44,413 nucleotides of DNA from Microthyrium microscopicum (Eukaryota > Ascomycota > Dothideomycetes > Microthyriales > Microthyriaceae). The position numbers and the translations under genes are program-made. Where the stretch lies: the NCBI GenBank assembly GCA_010405405.1, contig MU004243.1, positions 1,064,761 to 1,109,173 of the forward strand, in the 5' to 3' direction. The notes beneath the pieces were generated by a model. That model was not told the DNA's origin. It made no database searches and was given only the letters and a program-made list of their open reading frames with translations. This document shows positions 34,283-44,413 of this stretch, piece by piece (the first letter of the stretch is position 1; each line of letters starts with the position of its first letter).

Positions 34283-35860
34283 ATGATTGCTAAGAGAGCT
34301 TGCACAGGATGTAGTAAGACGACAAAGCGGAGCGATCGCGTGATTCGCGATTGTGGGCCCTATATAAGGTATTCAGACCACTAGTTGAATTCAACTTCTA
34401 CAGTTTTGCAGACTACAATGCCTCAAAACGATCTGTGAGTATGAGACCTTCAGAGCACCGCGCTCAATCTATTCCCCAAGGTAAGAACCCCCGGAGCGAA
34501 CCACTATCCTTGACGAGGTCCAATACTACTAAACCTATGGCGGCTCCATCGTGTTCGATCGCTTCCATAGACTGCATCTCAAATCAAGTGCTATAGCTCC
34601 CATCAGATGCGATGGCTTCGAAAACTTGGTCCACGACATTTTCACGACAAGATGAAATGGTTTTCTTACACCGTATGCTTGCAGTTGCGTCCGAACTATC
34701 GGGTCGACTCCGATTGACATGGTACCTTATTTCTCTGAATTTTGCACTGCTCGACCTTCCATTCTGCTTCTGACCACTAGTCCATCTCTAAAGAAACTTA
34801 AAAAGCTTTTATCTTCAAGTCAAATCTTGCATGGCTTTAGCCAAAGGACTGGGATTGAGTTCCTCTGCAAACCTTCAATCAAGGATTCCGACAAATCTCT
34901 TTGAAGTCCGCCATAGGTTATATCCAGCTGCTTCTATATTTATTAGAGCCACGATCAGAGCGGCAGAGGCACTCGAAGAGTATCCAATCGAAGATGATTT
35001 GCAACCATACTGTTTAGATACAGTACCCACCCAGAAAGCGAAAGTTCTAGCTTGGTGTGGAATATTAGTTCTGGAAAGGCAAGCTACTTCATCGGCTGCG
35101 ATATCTGCCCTGGCACTTTATGGCCCGCTTGTTTGGGTAACAGAGTTGATGTCTTTTCGGAATTTCGCCTGAGAACCAGCTCTATTCCTGCGGCTTGTCA
35201 GTCGAACTCTTTGTGAGCTCTTTGCTATCAAAACAAATGAGTCACTGAACAGACACTTATTCCTTCGGGTATGCCGAAACCTGCGACATCACCGAATGCG
35301 ATGGGAAGCAAAGCGAGTTGTGATGGCAGTCATCGTAGCGGATGGGAAATCATTGTCCAAAGCTGCTCTCTTATTTTGCTACCACAGAACACAGGTGCAT
35401 CAATACTGATGTGCGGATAGTCCCCTGCTCAGGGCGTTTGTCCCCTGCTCAGGGCGTTTGAGTATGCCCACGAAGACTACATCTCTGGCCGATGCAGATA
35501 GAAAATGAAAGTCACTTGCTACAGCTCTCAGTGGCATCGTTCTCACCGTAACAAGTACAGTCGAACTTTCTAGCATTCGATTTTGACATACTCCCCGGCT
35601 TGTAACCTTCTTGGAGTATAAAATGACATTGATCGCGACAAAACGACTCGAGATGGACCTCGATGAAAAAGAAGGAGTGGCGAGATCAAGGATTCTCTGG
35701 AACTGCTTGAGGATTGTGGCAAAGAGATGGCTATGCTGTGGTAAGTTGAGCAGGAACATCCTGAAATTGGTTGAGGCTGACCAAGCTTTAAGAGTAGATT
35801 GATATCTCAAACTTGTTGACGAGGATACGACTCCAAGGATGATCAAAGCCATTCAGCAGG
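34283..35860 (+). pseudogene. Probable decayed Zn(II)2Cys6 transcription factor
   Basis: ATG 34283 opens a 33-codon frame, MIAKRACTGCSKTTKRSDRV continuing IRDCGPYIRYSDH, ended by TAG 34382-34384. It aligns to the zinc-cluster pattern CxxC-x6-CD-x5-CxxC with the third cysteine replaced by Ser and the fifth by Tyr, so zinc binding would be lost. Downstream, in shifting frames, are segments resembling the middle region of such factors: ALAKGLGLSSSANLQSRIPT and LFEVRHRLYPAASIFIRATI (34831-35169), and RILWNCLRIVAKRWLCCGKL near 35700-35750. Several frameshifts and stops separate them. The zinc-cluster reading is seen directly; assigning the later segments to the same gene is inference. Confidence 0.5.
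35421..35460 (+). repeat. Perfect 20-bp tandem duplication
   Basis: The unit TCCCCTGCTCAGGGCGTTTG occurs twice in a row without any difference. It lies inside the probable transcription-factor relic and adds 20 bases, which would shift the frame. Confidence 0.95.
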
Positions 35861-37177
35861 AGTAAGCGCCGTTGAAATGCAACCCGGGGCTTTTGTGCCT
35901 TTGCTTCCCAAAAATATCCGGTAACGATTCTACCAAGTATATTTCTCTAAACACAGGGAAGTGATGAAGAAAAATGATCATCATCTTTTAATGATCACAA
36001 GCGAGCTTGCGTAGATCTTTGTTCTTTGACTGTATTATCTTCTCCATGTTTTGCGGTTTTTCTCCGTGCCCAGTCATTCATGGAAACGAGTACTCAGAGG
36101 CATAAATACGGGCGTTGGCCTTATGAAGATCTAGTGATAATTATTGTATTGGATTACATAGTTGCCCAGGTTTACTCAGAGAGAAGAGCAATGACACAAG
36201 GAGATCAAAATCATAGACCAAAACAAACATCCCCATCCTTCAGTGGCAGGTAGCATGTGAAAGTGCAGAGACCGATGTTGGCGGCTAGATGCTTGAGCCT
36301 CCTATCCAAAAACAGATCTCACCGAGAACGGTATCTAACCGCAGGGAGCTTCATGAATTGATTGGTGGGTATTGCGACAGAGTTTCGGTGTGTGTATGAA
36401 TTCAGTATGATCGGAGCAGGGAAAAGGTTACGGCATGGGTCCACGTGGGTCTGAATCCAAACCATCACTGTGTTTCCTTGGTTTCCAAGTATATAGAAAC
36501 AAAACGAGTCAATGGAAGATATGGACTTTCAATGAGATGATCTAGGGAGATAGAAGCACAAGAGTCGTGTTCTATCTCTTAATGCAACATGCTCTTAAAA
36601 TTACTGATTGGGTGAATGATGGTGCCTTCCGTAAATGTTCTGACATATTTCAATATATTTTAAAGGACCTCTGAATCTTCCTTTGAAATTACCAACAATT
36701 GAAAGAACCTTGAATCTGTCTAGAACCCCAAAGGAACATTCAGTTTGGTTCCGTACCCAACCGCTTGGTGTTTACTTCCCTAGTAGATACCAGGTAGGGA
36801 ATTTGGACAAAGTCATACGGTCATACTTATTTTCGAACGCTGTAAGTTAGAAATTGTGGAACAATCCCTTGTAGGGTAGATAAACCCCCCTTGATCTGTA
36901 AGTTTGACAAAACCAATCCGGCCCATTTCAACTACGATTGAGCATATGTACAAGATGTGTGGACTATTTCAAAAGTTTGTGCTTTCTCCTCTCATGCAGC
37001 TGCTTTATTCCTCCATACTTGAGAACAACGAGGCGGATGCTTACTGTCATTATCTATTTTTATGCCTTTCACTTTGAAAAGTCGTTGCTGATATCAGCTC
37101 ACAGGTCAATTGCGACCCCTTTAATGCGGAAAGTGTTTGGGCCATTGTCTGGATTTCTTCAATTCTATCGTTTTCCA
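35861..37177. other. Intergenic: relic to secreted propeller protein
   Basis: No supported gene. Short frames (for example 36026-36253) lack recognisable content. The last few hundred bases should contain the promoter of the downstream secreted protein. I see no repeat or RNA gene here. Confidence 0.4.
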
Positions 37178-38502
37178 ATGATTATGGTTTGCATATTTTC
37201 AACAGTCATAATATCGTCCTCCCTAGTGATATTGGCAGCATGTGGTCCAATCACCCCCATCGCGCGCCGTACTGCTGCCCTTCCACCAACTATTGCAGGC
37301 TCGAGTCCAAGCAGTAATGCCACTTTAATAACATATCCATGGACAATCAATAGGGATGGCGGTGGAGGTGGCACTGTGGCTGGCGAACATATCATCAACT
37401 TCTCGGATACACAGACATTGAACCAAGATAACAAGAACGCCGCAGGATTTTATCCTTTTGTTTCCAACTCCATTGCGACCAGTACCAAAGTAAGTATATG
37501 AAATTCTAGTAGTAATCTGTGACCTCATGCTCACGTCTCTTCCAGGATGGAAAAACGCTTCTCGACTATGGCACTGGTTATGCCAAACAACAATGGCCAT
37601 TTGCGACATCGAATTCCCCAATCAATGGTGCAACAACAGAGAATGCGCCATCTAATTACCGCACAGCGATCTGGCCAAATACGAATATCGTCACTGGCTG
37701 CGACGGGGAATGCGGATATACAGTTTCTCAAGTTCTCAACATTACATATTCACCTTATACGACTACGGATTTATATACGACCGTAGCGAACATTACCATG
37801 CCCAAAGGTCCGTCGGTCAATCGCATCGCATTGAAGATGTGGTACCCCTGGGAAATCAATTGGGGTACCTACGGCCTCGTCCGCGCTCGCGATGGAACGA
37901 ATGACATTTTTCTCCTTGCCGCTCCTGCAAATGCCTTTGGTGTGAAACTGGCACGAGTTCCGGAGGCTTCAATTGCTGATCGAACAAAGTATCTGTTCTG
38001 GAATGGAAATAACTGGACAGCAGCTCCTCCGGCTGCTACTGATGCTTCATCCAATATATTCAGTTTTACAACCAGTGGGTACGGCGTAGGGACCGGAGTA
38101 TGTGTCAATCAATTCGTTTGCTTCAAAAGGGGTGCTAATGTGGAACTGCAGGATATATTTTGGTCTACCTATTACAATACCTGGCTCGCAGTCTTTGCTA
38201 GTGGGTTCGCGCCTGACGGAACGTTTAGACTGATGTACTCAACAAATGGGAATATAGCTGGACCTTGGTCGGCAACTGCGCAAGACATCTACGTGACCAA
38301 AGGCTGCCCAACAAGCAATGGCAATTGTCTTGTGGGCTACAATTATGCCACGCATGCTTACCCAGACGTTGATTCCACGGGAAAGGTTTGCTTTCTTGAC
38401 CTTTGGTTTTCAAACATTATCACTAACTTGAGCCAGACTCTTCTTTTAGGTTGGACATACAATGGAGCCACTACACAATTCACTACCATTACTTTTGCGT
38501 AG
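37178..38502 (+). CDS. Secreted DUF4185-like five-bladed beta-propeller protein
   Basis: Exons 37178-37489 and 37546-38502 (intron 56 bp, GTAAGT...CAG) join in frame to 422 residues. The start chosen gives a signal peptide, MIMVCIFSTVIISSSLVILA followed by ACGPITP. In-frame ATGs at 37124 and 37037 would lengthen the N-terminus. The mature protein begins with INRDGGGGGTVAGEHIINFS then DTQT, the RDGG...G...FsDT pattern of DUF4185-type propellers. It continues with FYPFVSNSIATSTKDGKTLL, NRIALKMWYPWEINWG, LARVPEASIADRTKYLFWNG, YYNTWLAVFASGF, FRLMYSTNGNIAGPWS and THAYPDVDSTGKVCF. Family members are secreted glycosidase-fold proteins of mostly unknown substrate. The frame is complete and clean although only about 600 bp separate it from the right AT-rich block. 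Family assignment is by pattern memory. Confidence 0.82.
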
Positions 38503-38792
38503 CGAGCTCTCTTGAACGCTGGCCTCGAGTTACTACTACTTACGTCTTTACGTTTTAATTGCGGTATTTTAGAGATTAGAATTTACTTTTCATGGTTGCA
38601 TTTTTCAATAAACATCATCTATGTTCCACTAAAATCAAACTCGCTCATGCATTTACTAGGAACACACTAGAGCATAATTTGCAACTTACATTGACTCAAT
38701 CGACATTCACAGACTAGATCGGACATAGCAAAGGACGACATCATACCCAGACCTTACGAAAATGAGCATGTGGAAAAAAATTACGAAACCAA
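38503..38792. other. Intergenic, convergent 3' ends
   Basis: The 3' flanking sequence of the propeller gene faces the 3' end of the orphan fragment. Nothing else is visible. The first part is AT-leaning, as expected of 3' UTR. Confidence 0.4.
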
Positions 38793-39071
38793 TCAGTCGC
38801 TTGGGCGTTGAAGCTGCGTGATGATAATCTCAATCCACAGACACACACCAAGCTTAGCAGCGATGTACTGGTAGACATCATTGATTAGGATGTTCTTCGT
38901 GGTGTTCACACCTGGAGCAGCGTCGCCTGAATTAGGACCTGGCTCACCGAATGTAAGGATAGGGCAATTGAACGGCGGAAAGAAAGGCTTGACAGCAGCA
39001 GCCAAGAAGGGGTTGACAGACTCATAGTTGACAACACGACCGGTGCGGGTAGCAGCTACGTGATCTTCGAA
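38793..39071 (-). pseudogene. Orphan C-terminal gene fragment cut at the AT-rich boundary
   Basis: The minus-strand frame runs from 39071 to a TGA at 38795-38793 and encodes 92 residues, starting FEDHVAATRTGRVVNYESVN, then PFLAAAVKPFFPPFNCPILT, FGEPGPNSGDAAPGVNTTKN, ILINDVYQYIAAKLGVCLWI and EIIITQLQRPSD. Codons are strongly biased (GCT, GTC, AAC, CGC/CGT, ACC), as in a well-expressed gene, so it was real coding sequence. Directly upstream is TTAG, either an intron acceptor or a stop. Beyond about 39115 the sequence turns into RIP-type AT-rich DNA, so the 5' exons seem lost. I do not recognise the family. The product, if any, cannot be inferred. Confidence 0.6.
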
Positions 39072-39110
39072 CTAACTGCATGCTCGTGACTCGTGGAATG
39101 AGTTTATGCG

Positions 39111-42100
39111 GAATTATGTAATTGCTACAAATCTAGGTAAGCGCCTATAAGGCTCGTAGGATTTCTTAAGGCTAGATATAATACAAGGTAAGGTTAATAC
39201 TATACTAGGGTATAGGTTAAGTAACCTATTAGGGTTAACCTAATATATATAAGTTCTTAGTATTAGGTTAGGTTTTAAAAATATATTATAAAACTTATAC
39301 TTAACCTAAGTAAAATAAAATTATTATAGATTAAATCTAAGGAACCTAAAGAACTTAAATTAGAAACTTATTAAGTAAAATTTATTTAGTATATAATCTA
39401 TTTAGATTATAAAGAAAGGATTACTATACTTAATATAGTTAGTAAAAGCTAAGTAAGTAGAAATAATTTAATATATAAATTAAAGAATTAGAAAAGTATT
39501 AATTAGAATATTTAGTATAGTATATAAATTAAACTACGTATTAACTAGCTATTATTACTAAAATTCTAATAACTAGTTTAAACTTTCTTCTTCTTATTAG
39601 CTTTACTAGAAACTATACTTATTAGTAATTACTTTTACTTATTTTTTAATTCTTACTAGAAGATAAACTTAAATATTAATTTATAAACTCTTTTACTAGT
39701 AGCTATTATAAATAGAAGCCTATTAATATTTTTTAGTAATTATTTATAAAAAGAGTTTTATATATTACTATTTTTTGTTTTATTACTATTCTTACTATTA
39801 TCTAAATTTATACTATAGAATCTAGAAGAAGTTTCTAAATTTATAAATTTACTAATATTAGTACTCTTAAAGTTTTCTTCTTCTTTAGTAAACTTAAAAC
39901 TAGTATTATTTTTATTATTAAAACTATCTTTACTAGCTTTATTTATATTTTTATTTAAAATATTATTATTTTTATTTAAATTATCTAAACTATCTTCTCT
40001 ATTAGAAATAATAGGTAACTTATCTAAATTTTTATAATAAGTTATATAATTAAATATTTAATAGTATAAAGTATTAGGATTACTAAAATAAATATAATTA
40101 AGTAGAGTATTTATAAATTATTTTATAATTATATTAATATATTTTTTATATATACTAACCTTTACTTTAATTTTATTAAAACTACTTTAATAGTCTAAAA
40201 TATTAGCTATTAATTTAGTAAACTTATTATTATTATATTAGTAAAGTATATCTTATAATAGTATAAGGTTATAAAATATTTAAAAGAAATAGAGATAATT
40301 ATATTTAAATTAGTTATAAATAATAGAGAAAATATATTTTATTTTAATTTTAGTAGCTAATATATAAAGATAATTATATATTATATAAGCTATTATTAAA
40401 TAGAAGTCTAGATTATTATTTTCTTTTTATATAAGAAGGAGATTATTATTCTTTATAAATACTATTATTATATTAGTAAATTATAAATAATATAATAATA
40501 AAGATATACTACTTTTAAAGTATTATATAAATTTATTAGATAAAGATAAGCTAGTTAGACTATTATCTATTATAATATTATTATTATCTATAATTAGTTT
40601 TATATTATTAGATTAAGTATTTAAATTACTATACTTCTTAAGCTAAACTTTATAAAAAATTTTAATTATTACGTTATACTAAAATAAACTATTTAAACTA
40701 AGGTAGTCCTTTTACTAAAAGTTAGTAAAAGTAAACTTAGCTATATAAGGAGATAATAACTAACTAAAAGTATAAATACGCTATAGTTAGATATTAGTTT
40801 ATATTAAGTTAAAGTATACTTATAGTTTTCCTTAAATCTTTTTTAGACTAAACTAAAGTTTACTCTACTAATATAGTTAAGTACTTACTAGTATATATTT
40901 ACTTAAAATAGCTTCCTTATTATTAATATATTAAAAGAGCTTTTAAAAGTATAAAAGAACTTTATAGATAAATAGAGTCTTAGATTTACTAAGAATTTAG
41001 ATTATAGTATTAAATAGAGTAGTAAGTTAAACTAAATACTTAATATTAGCTTATTTTATATTAAATAGTATAAGAATTCTTATTTATTACTAATTCTTCT
41101 TTTTTCTAGCTTTATAAGCTTTAGTAATAAGGAAGTATATAAAAAGTATTTTAATAATTTAAAAGTAAAGTCTTACTATTATTATTATTAAGTCTTAGCG
41201 TATTTTAATATTTTAGATTAGCTAAAGGTTACTATAAGGATTAAGGTTATTCTAGTATTTATTAATAGAGTATAAATTAAATATTTAGAATTTATTAAAA
41301 TAAAAACTAGCTAAGTAAGTAAGGAACCTAAGAAGATATAGTTTAGAAAAGCTAATATACTTAGTAATATTATAAGCTTAGACTATATTAGTTATTCTAA
41401 TTAATACTTTTTTAACTTACTAAAAATAAGAACTAACTTATTTTATATAAAGTAAAAGTAACTAAGCTATATTTTATAATAAGTTTTCTCTCTTTTAAAA
41501 TATCTTCTTTAATAAATACTTATTTAATTTCTTTATCTATAGACTTATAATTAAGATAAGAAAGTAAAGCGCTTTATACTAGTTAAATAATATAGAATAT
41601 ATAAAGAACTTAAATAATACTTATAGTACGCTTAAAGTATTAATATATATTTAATATAAGTACTATTATCTTATTATTACTAGTATTATTAACTATAATA
41701 AAGTAAATCTTCTTAGTAATACTATATTAATTAAATATATTACTTATAAGTTTAGTATAAGCTTTATTTATAGACTTTCTAATAGTAGAAAGAAAGCTAA
41801 GAAGCCTTTCTTTTTATTTTTATTATAAAGTAATTTATTATTTAATAATAGTTAAGTATTCTTTATAAGTAAAATTTAAAGACTACTTATTTAGCTAAAT
41901 ACTAATATATATATTATTACCTAGCTAAATAAACTCTTTTTTTAACTTTATAAGATTAATTTTAACTTATTTTATAACTTTTAAAGTAAGAATTTTCTAT
42001 AAAGTAAATTAAGATTAAATACCTAATAATATATAGTAGTTAATAATTTATTATATAAATTATAATTTAAATATACTAAGAAAAAGACTCTTAGCTATAA

Positions 42101-44413
42101 TTAAACGTGTTTATAAAGTAAAAAAATCTTATAGTATAATCTTATATCTATTAAAACTATAAGTAGCTTTAAGCTTTATATTATATATTTATAAATATTA
42201 TAATTAGTAATAGTATAGTATAGTAGAAATTAAATATACTAGAGTTATAGTTAATCTTATTTAATTAAGTATAATCTAATCTTTATTACTTTTAACTATA
42301 ATAATATTATTATAATTCTTAGAAGTAATATACTTATTAAGTAATTCTTATCTAATAAAGAAGGTACTAGTATTATCTTAATAAAGGTAATAGTATTTAA
42401 GGAACTTATAATAATAAATATAGTAATAATAAGGCTAGCTAGTAGACTTAAAAGTACTTACTTATATACTATTCTAAATAGAGCTTTTTTTTTACTAAAC
42501 TAATAAAGATCTATTTATATAGAAATTAGCCTTTCTTAGTTAGTAGTAAACTAGAATATAATTTACTACTAAGTCTAGAAATAGTTATTAATATCCTTAC
42601 TCTATAAATATATCTTTTTTTTTAATTACTAGATTTCTTTAATACTTTAAGTATTATACTAGAAATAGAAAGAGTAAGTACTAATAAGCTAGAAAGTATT
42701 AAGCTAATAAAAGAGTTTAGGATAGTACTATTAATAATAGTACCCCTATCTTAGATAATAGGTTATAATAATAAAAAGGAAGTTATTAAGCTAGCTCTAA
42801 ATATAAAGAAATTAAAGGTAGAAATAAAGAAAGATATAATTTAGAGTAGTATTAACTTTATTAAAAAAAATTAGTATTCTAAAGAAATAAAATTAGTAAG
42901 TTAAAAAAGTATTAATTAGAAATCTAGTACTATTTATATTATTTTATAATACTATTTATAGAAACTTTTATTTATTCTTTCTTTTCTTTTAATATTAATT
43001 AATTATACTCTATATTTTAATTATCTACTTTCTAATTACGCTAATTTAACTAATCTAGTAATTTAGAAGATAACTAATATAACGCGTTTCTTTTCTTAAT
43101 TTTTTATATTACTATACTATTAAACTCTTTTTTAATTTATTATATTTTTTAGCCTTTCTTAGAACTATTTAGCCTAGTCTTTTTTCTTTAAAAGTAATTC
43201 TATAAACTAGAGATTTATAAAGTTATTTCTTTATATAATCTATACTTAGTTTAGTTATTACTAGTAATTAGCTATCTTATTTTTCTTAATTAGTATATTT
43301 ATTAAAAAGTAATACTAGTTCTACTTAAGTAGTTATAATACGCTATATAAAACGTACTAAATCTAAAAATTATTTCTACTATTAACTTTATTATACTACT
43401 TAATATAATATTTAAACTTTAAAGTAAGAATATTTTAATAGCTTATTAATCTCTATACTTAATTTAAAAAGATAATATACTAATTAACTTTTATTATATT
43501 TTTTCTATTATAGTAATAAAAAATACTATCTAAATTAATTTATATATATCTTTATATCTAAATAATAATTAAATAGTAGAGAATATTTTAGTTAAAAAAT
43601 AATTATAAAATTAAGGATAAGTAACTAGAGTACTTCTTACTTAATTATCTTTAGTTATAAAGGTTATACTATTAGAAAAAATTATAATTATTATTAGTAG
43701 CTATTTAAGGAGTACTACTACTAAAGTACCTACTAAAAAATAATAATTAGCTACTTATAGATTATAAAGGATTTTTATATAGAAAGTTTTAGAACTATAG
43801 TTTTAAAGAGTAAATAAGTATAAATATTAATAGTAGAAAATATAAGTAGTATTATTATTATTATAGTAATTTAAGTTCGTACTATTTATACTAACTAGAA
43901 ATATTTATAATAGATTCTTTAAAGTTTATTATATAAAAGTATATAATTATAATAGTAAAAGTTTACTTAGTATAGTAAAGTAACTTTTATTATAATTTAT
44001 AGTAAATATTTGTAAGCTAGAGTTAGGTTAGTTTATATATAAAATATTAGACTACTAAAAGTTTATATTTTTAGTAGAGAAATATTTCTATATCTTTATA
44101 ACTCCTCTAATATCTACTTAATAAATATACTCTAAAGCTTATATTACTTAAATTAATATTCTTTATTAAATATATATAATTTTATATAATATAATACTCT
44201 TATTAGATAAATAAATCTAATAGTATAAAGTTAAAACTTAGTAAAAATTCTATTATTAAAATACTACATTAAGAAGACTTAGTAAGATAACTTACTAATA
44301 GAATATAACCTCTTCTTTAACTATTAGTAATAATACTTACTAAACTAATACTTAATAGTATAATATTACTTTACTCTATAGCTCTATATATTATTTACTT
44401 ATACTTACTTTAT
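39111..44413. other. AT-rich RIP-degraded DNA to the window end
   Basis: From about 39120-39180 the composition changes to TA-dominated sequence almost without CA/TG, as in the left flank. No open frame of useful size and no domain readable through the stops was found on either strand. It is presumably one or several old transposable elements. It differs from the Gypsy block in being still poorer in G and C, so it may be older or more thoroughly mutated. Confidence 0.65.

Noticed and set aside
35400-35852. 150-codon minus-strand frame
   Set aside because: It lies antisense to the probable transcription-factor relic, runs through the 20-bp tandem duplication and has no domain features.
36938-37177. 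Longer N-terminus for the secreted propeller protein
   Set aside because: The open frame extends upstream but starts without ATG at 36938. ATG 37178 gives a compact signal peptide, though 37124 and 37037 remain possible.
1-44413. CRISPR arrays, bacterial-type operons, tRNA or rRNA genes
   Set aside because: No spaced direct repeats, no prokaryotic gene layout, and no recognisable cloverleaf or rRNA segment was seen on either strand.

Overview
The window looks like part of a filamentous ascomycete (Pezizomycotina) genome. The genes carry short spliceosomal introns (46-60 bp) with GTRNGT-like donors and CTRAY-type branch sites. The protein families are typical of that group. Two AT-rich flanks and one internal transposon show repeat-induced point mutation (RIP): CA and TG dinucleotides are almost absent, TA is in great excess, and former coding frames are cut by TAA/TAG where Gln or Trp codons are expected. 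I cannot name a species.

Layout. 1-6889: RIP-inactivated Ty3/Gypsy retrotransposon on the minus strand, cut by the window start. 6890-9910: further RIP-degraded DNA that I could not assign. 9911-29739: gene island. It holds a Dal5/Tna1-type MFS permease (+), a tail-to-tail SPIN90/Ldb17/Dip1-type actin regulator (-), about 3.3 kb without a supported gene, a 106-residue small secreted protein (+), an 858-residue nuclear-type protein (+) with a C-terminal SUMO-interacting-like motif, a PHBH-fold FAD monooxygenase (+), a broken paralogue of the 858-residue protein (+), and a 1584-residue ABCC (MRP-type) transporter (-). 29740-33426: a TA-flanked Tc1/mariner-type transposon with long terminal inverted repeats, holding a RIP-killed transposase and a second, convergent, RIP-killed frame. 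33427-39110: a second, more decayed island with a probable Zn2Cys6 transcription-factor relic, an intact secreted DUF4185-like beta-propeller protein (+) and an orphan C-terminal gene fragment (-). 39111-44413: RIP-degraded AT-rich DNA to the window end.

How the parts relate. The permease, monooxygenase and ABC exporter could suggest a metabolite locus, but no backbone synthase (PKS, NRPS, terpene cyclase) is present, so I do not call a cluster. The clearer theme is a compartmentalised genome: secreted proteins, duplicated and broken genes, and relics lie in islands between RIP-mutated repeat blocks.

The observations most worth following are the small charged four-cysteine secreted protein, the intact/broken pair of the 858-residue family (with an upstream ORF ending on the likely start codon and a terminal SIM-like motif), and the mariner-type element with a second, opposed reading frame.
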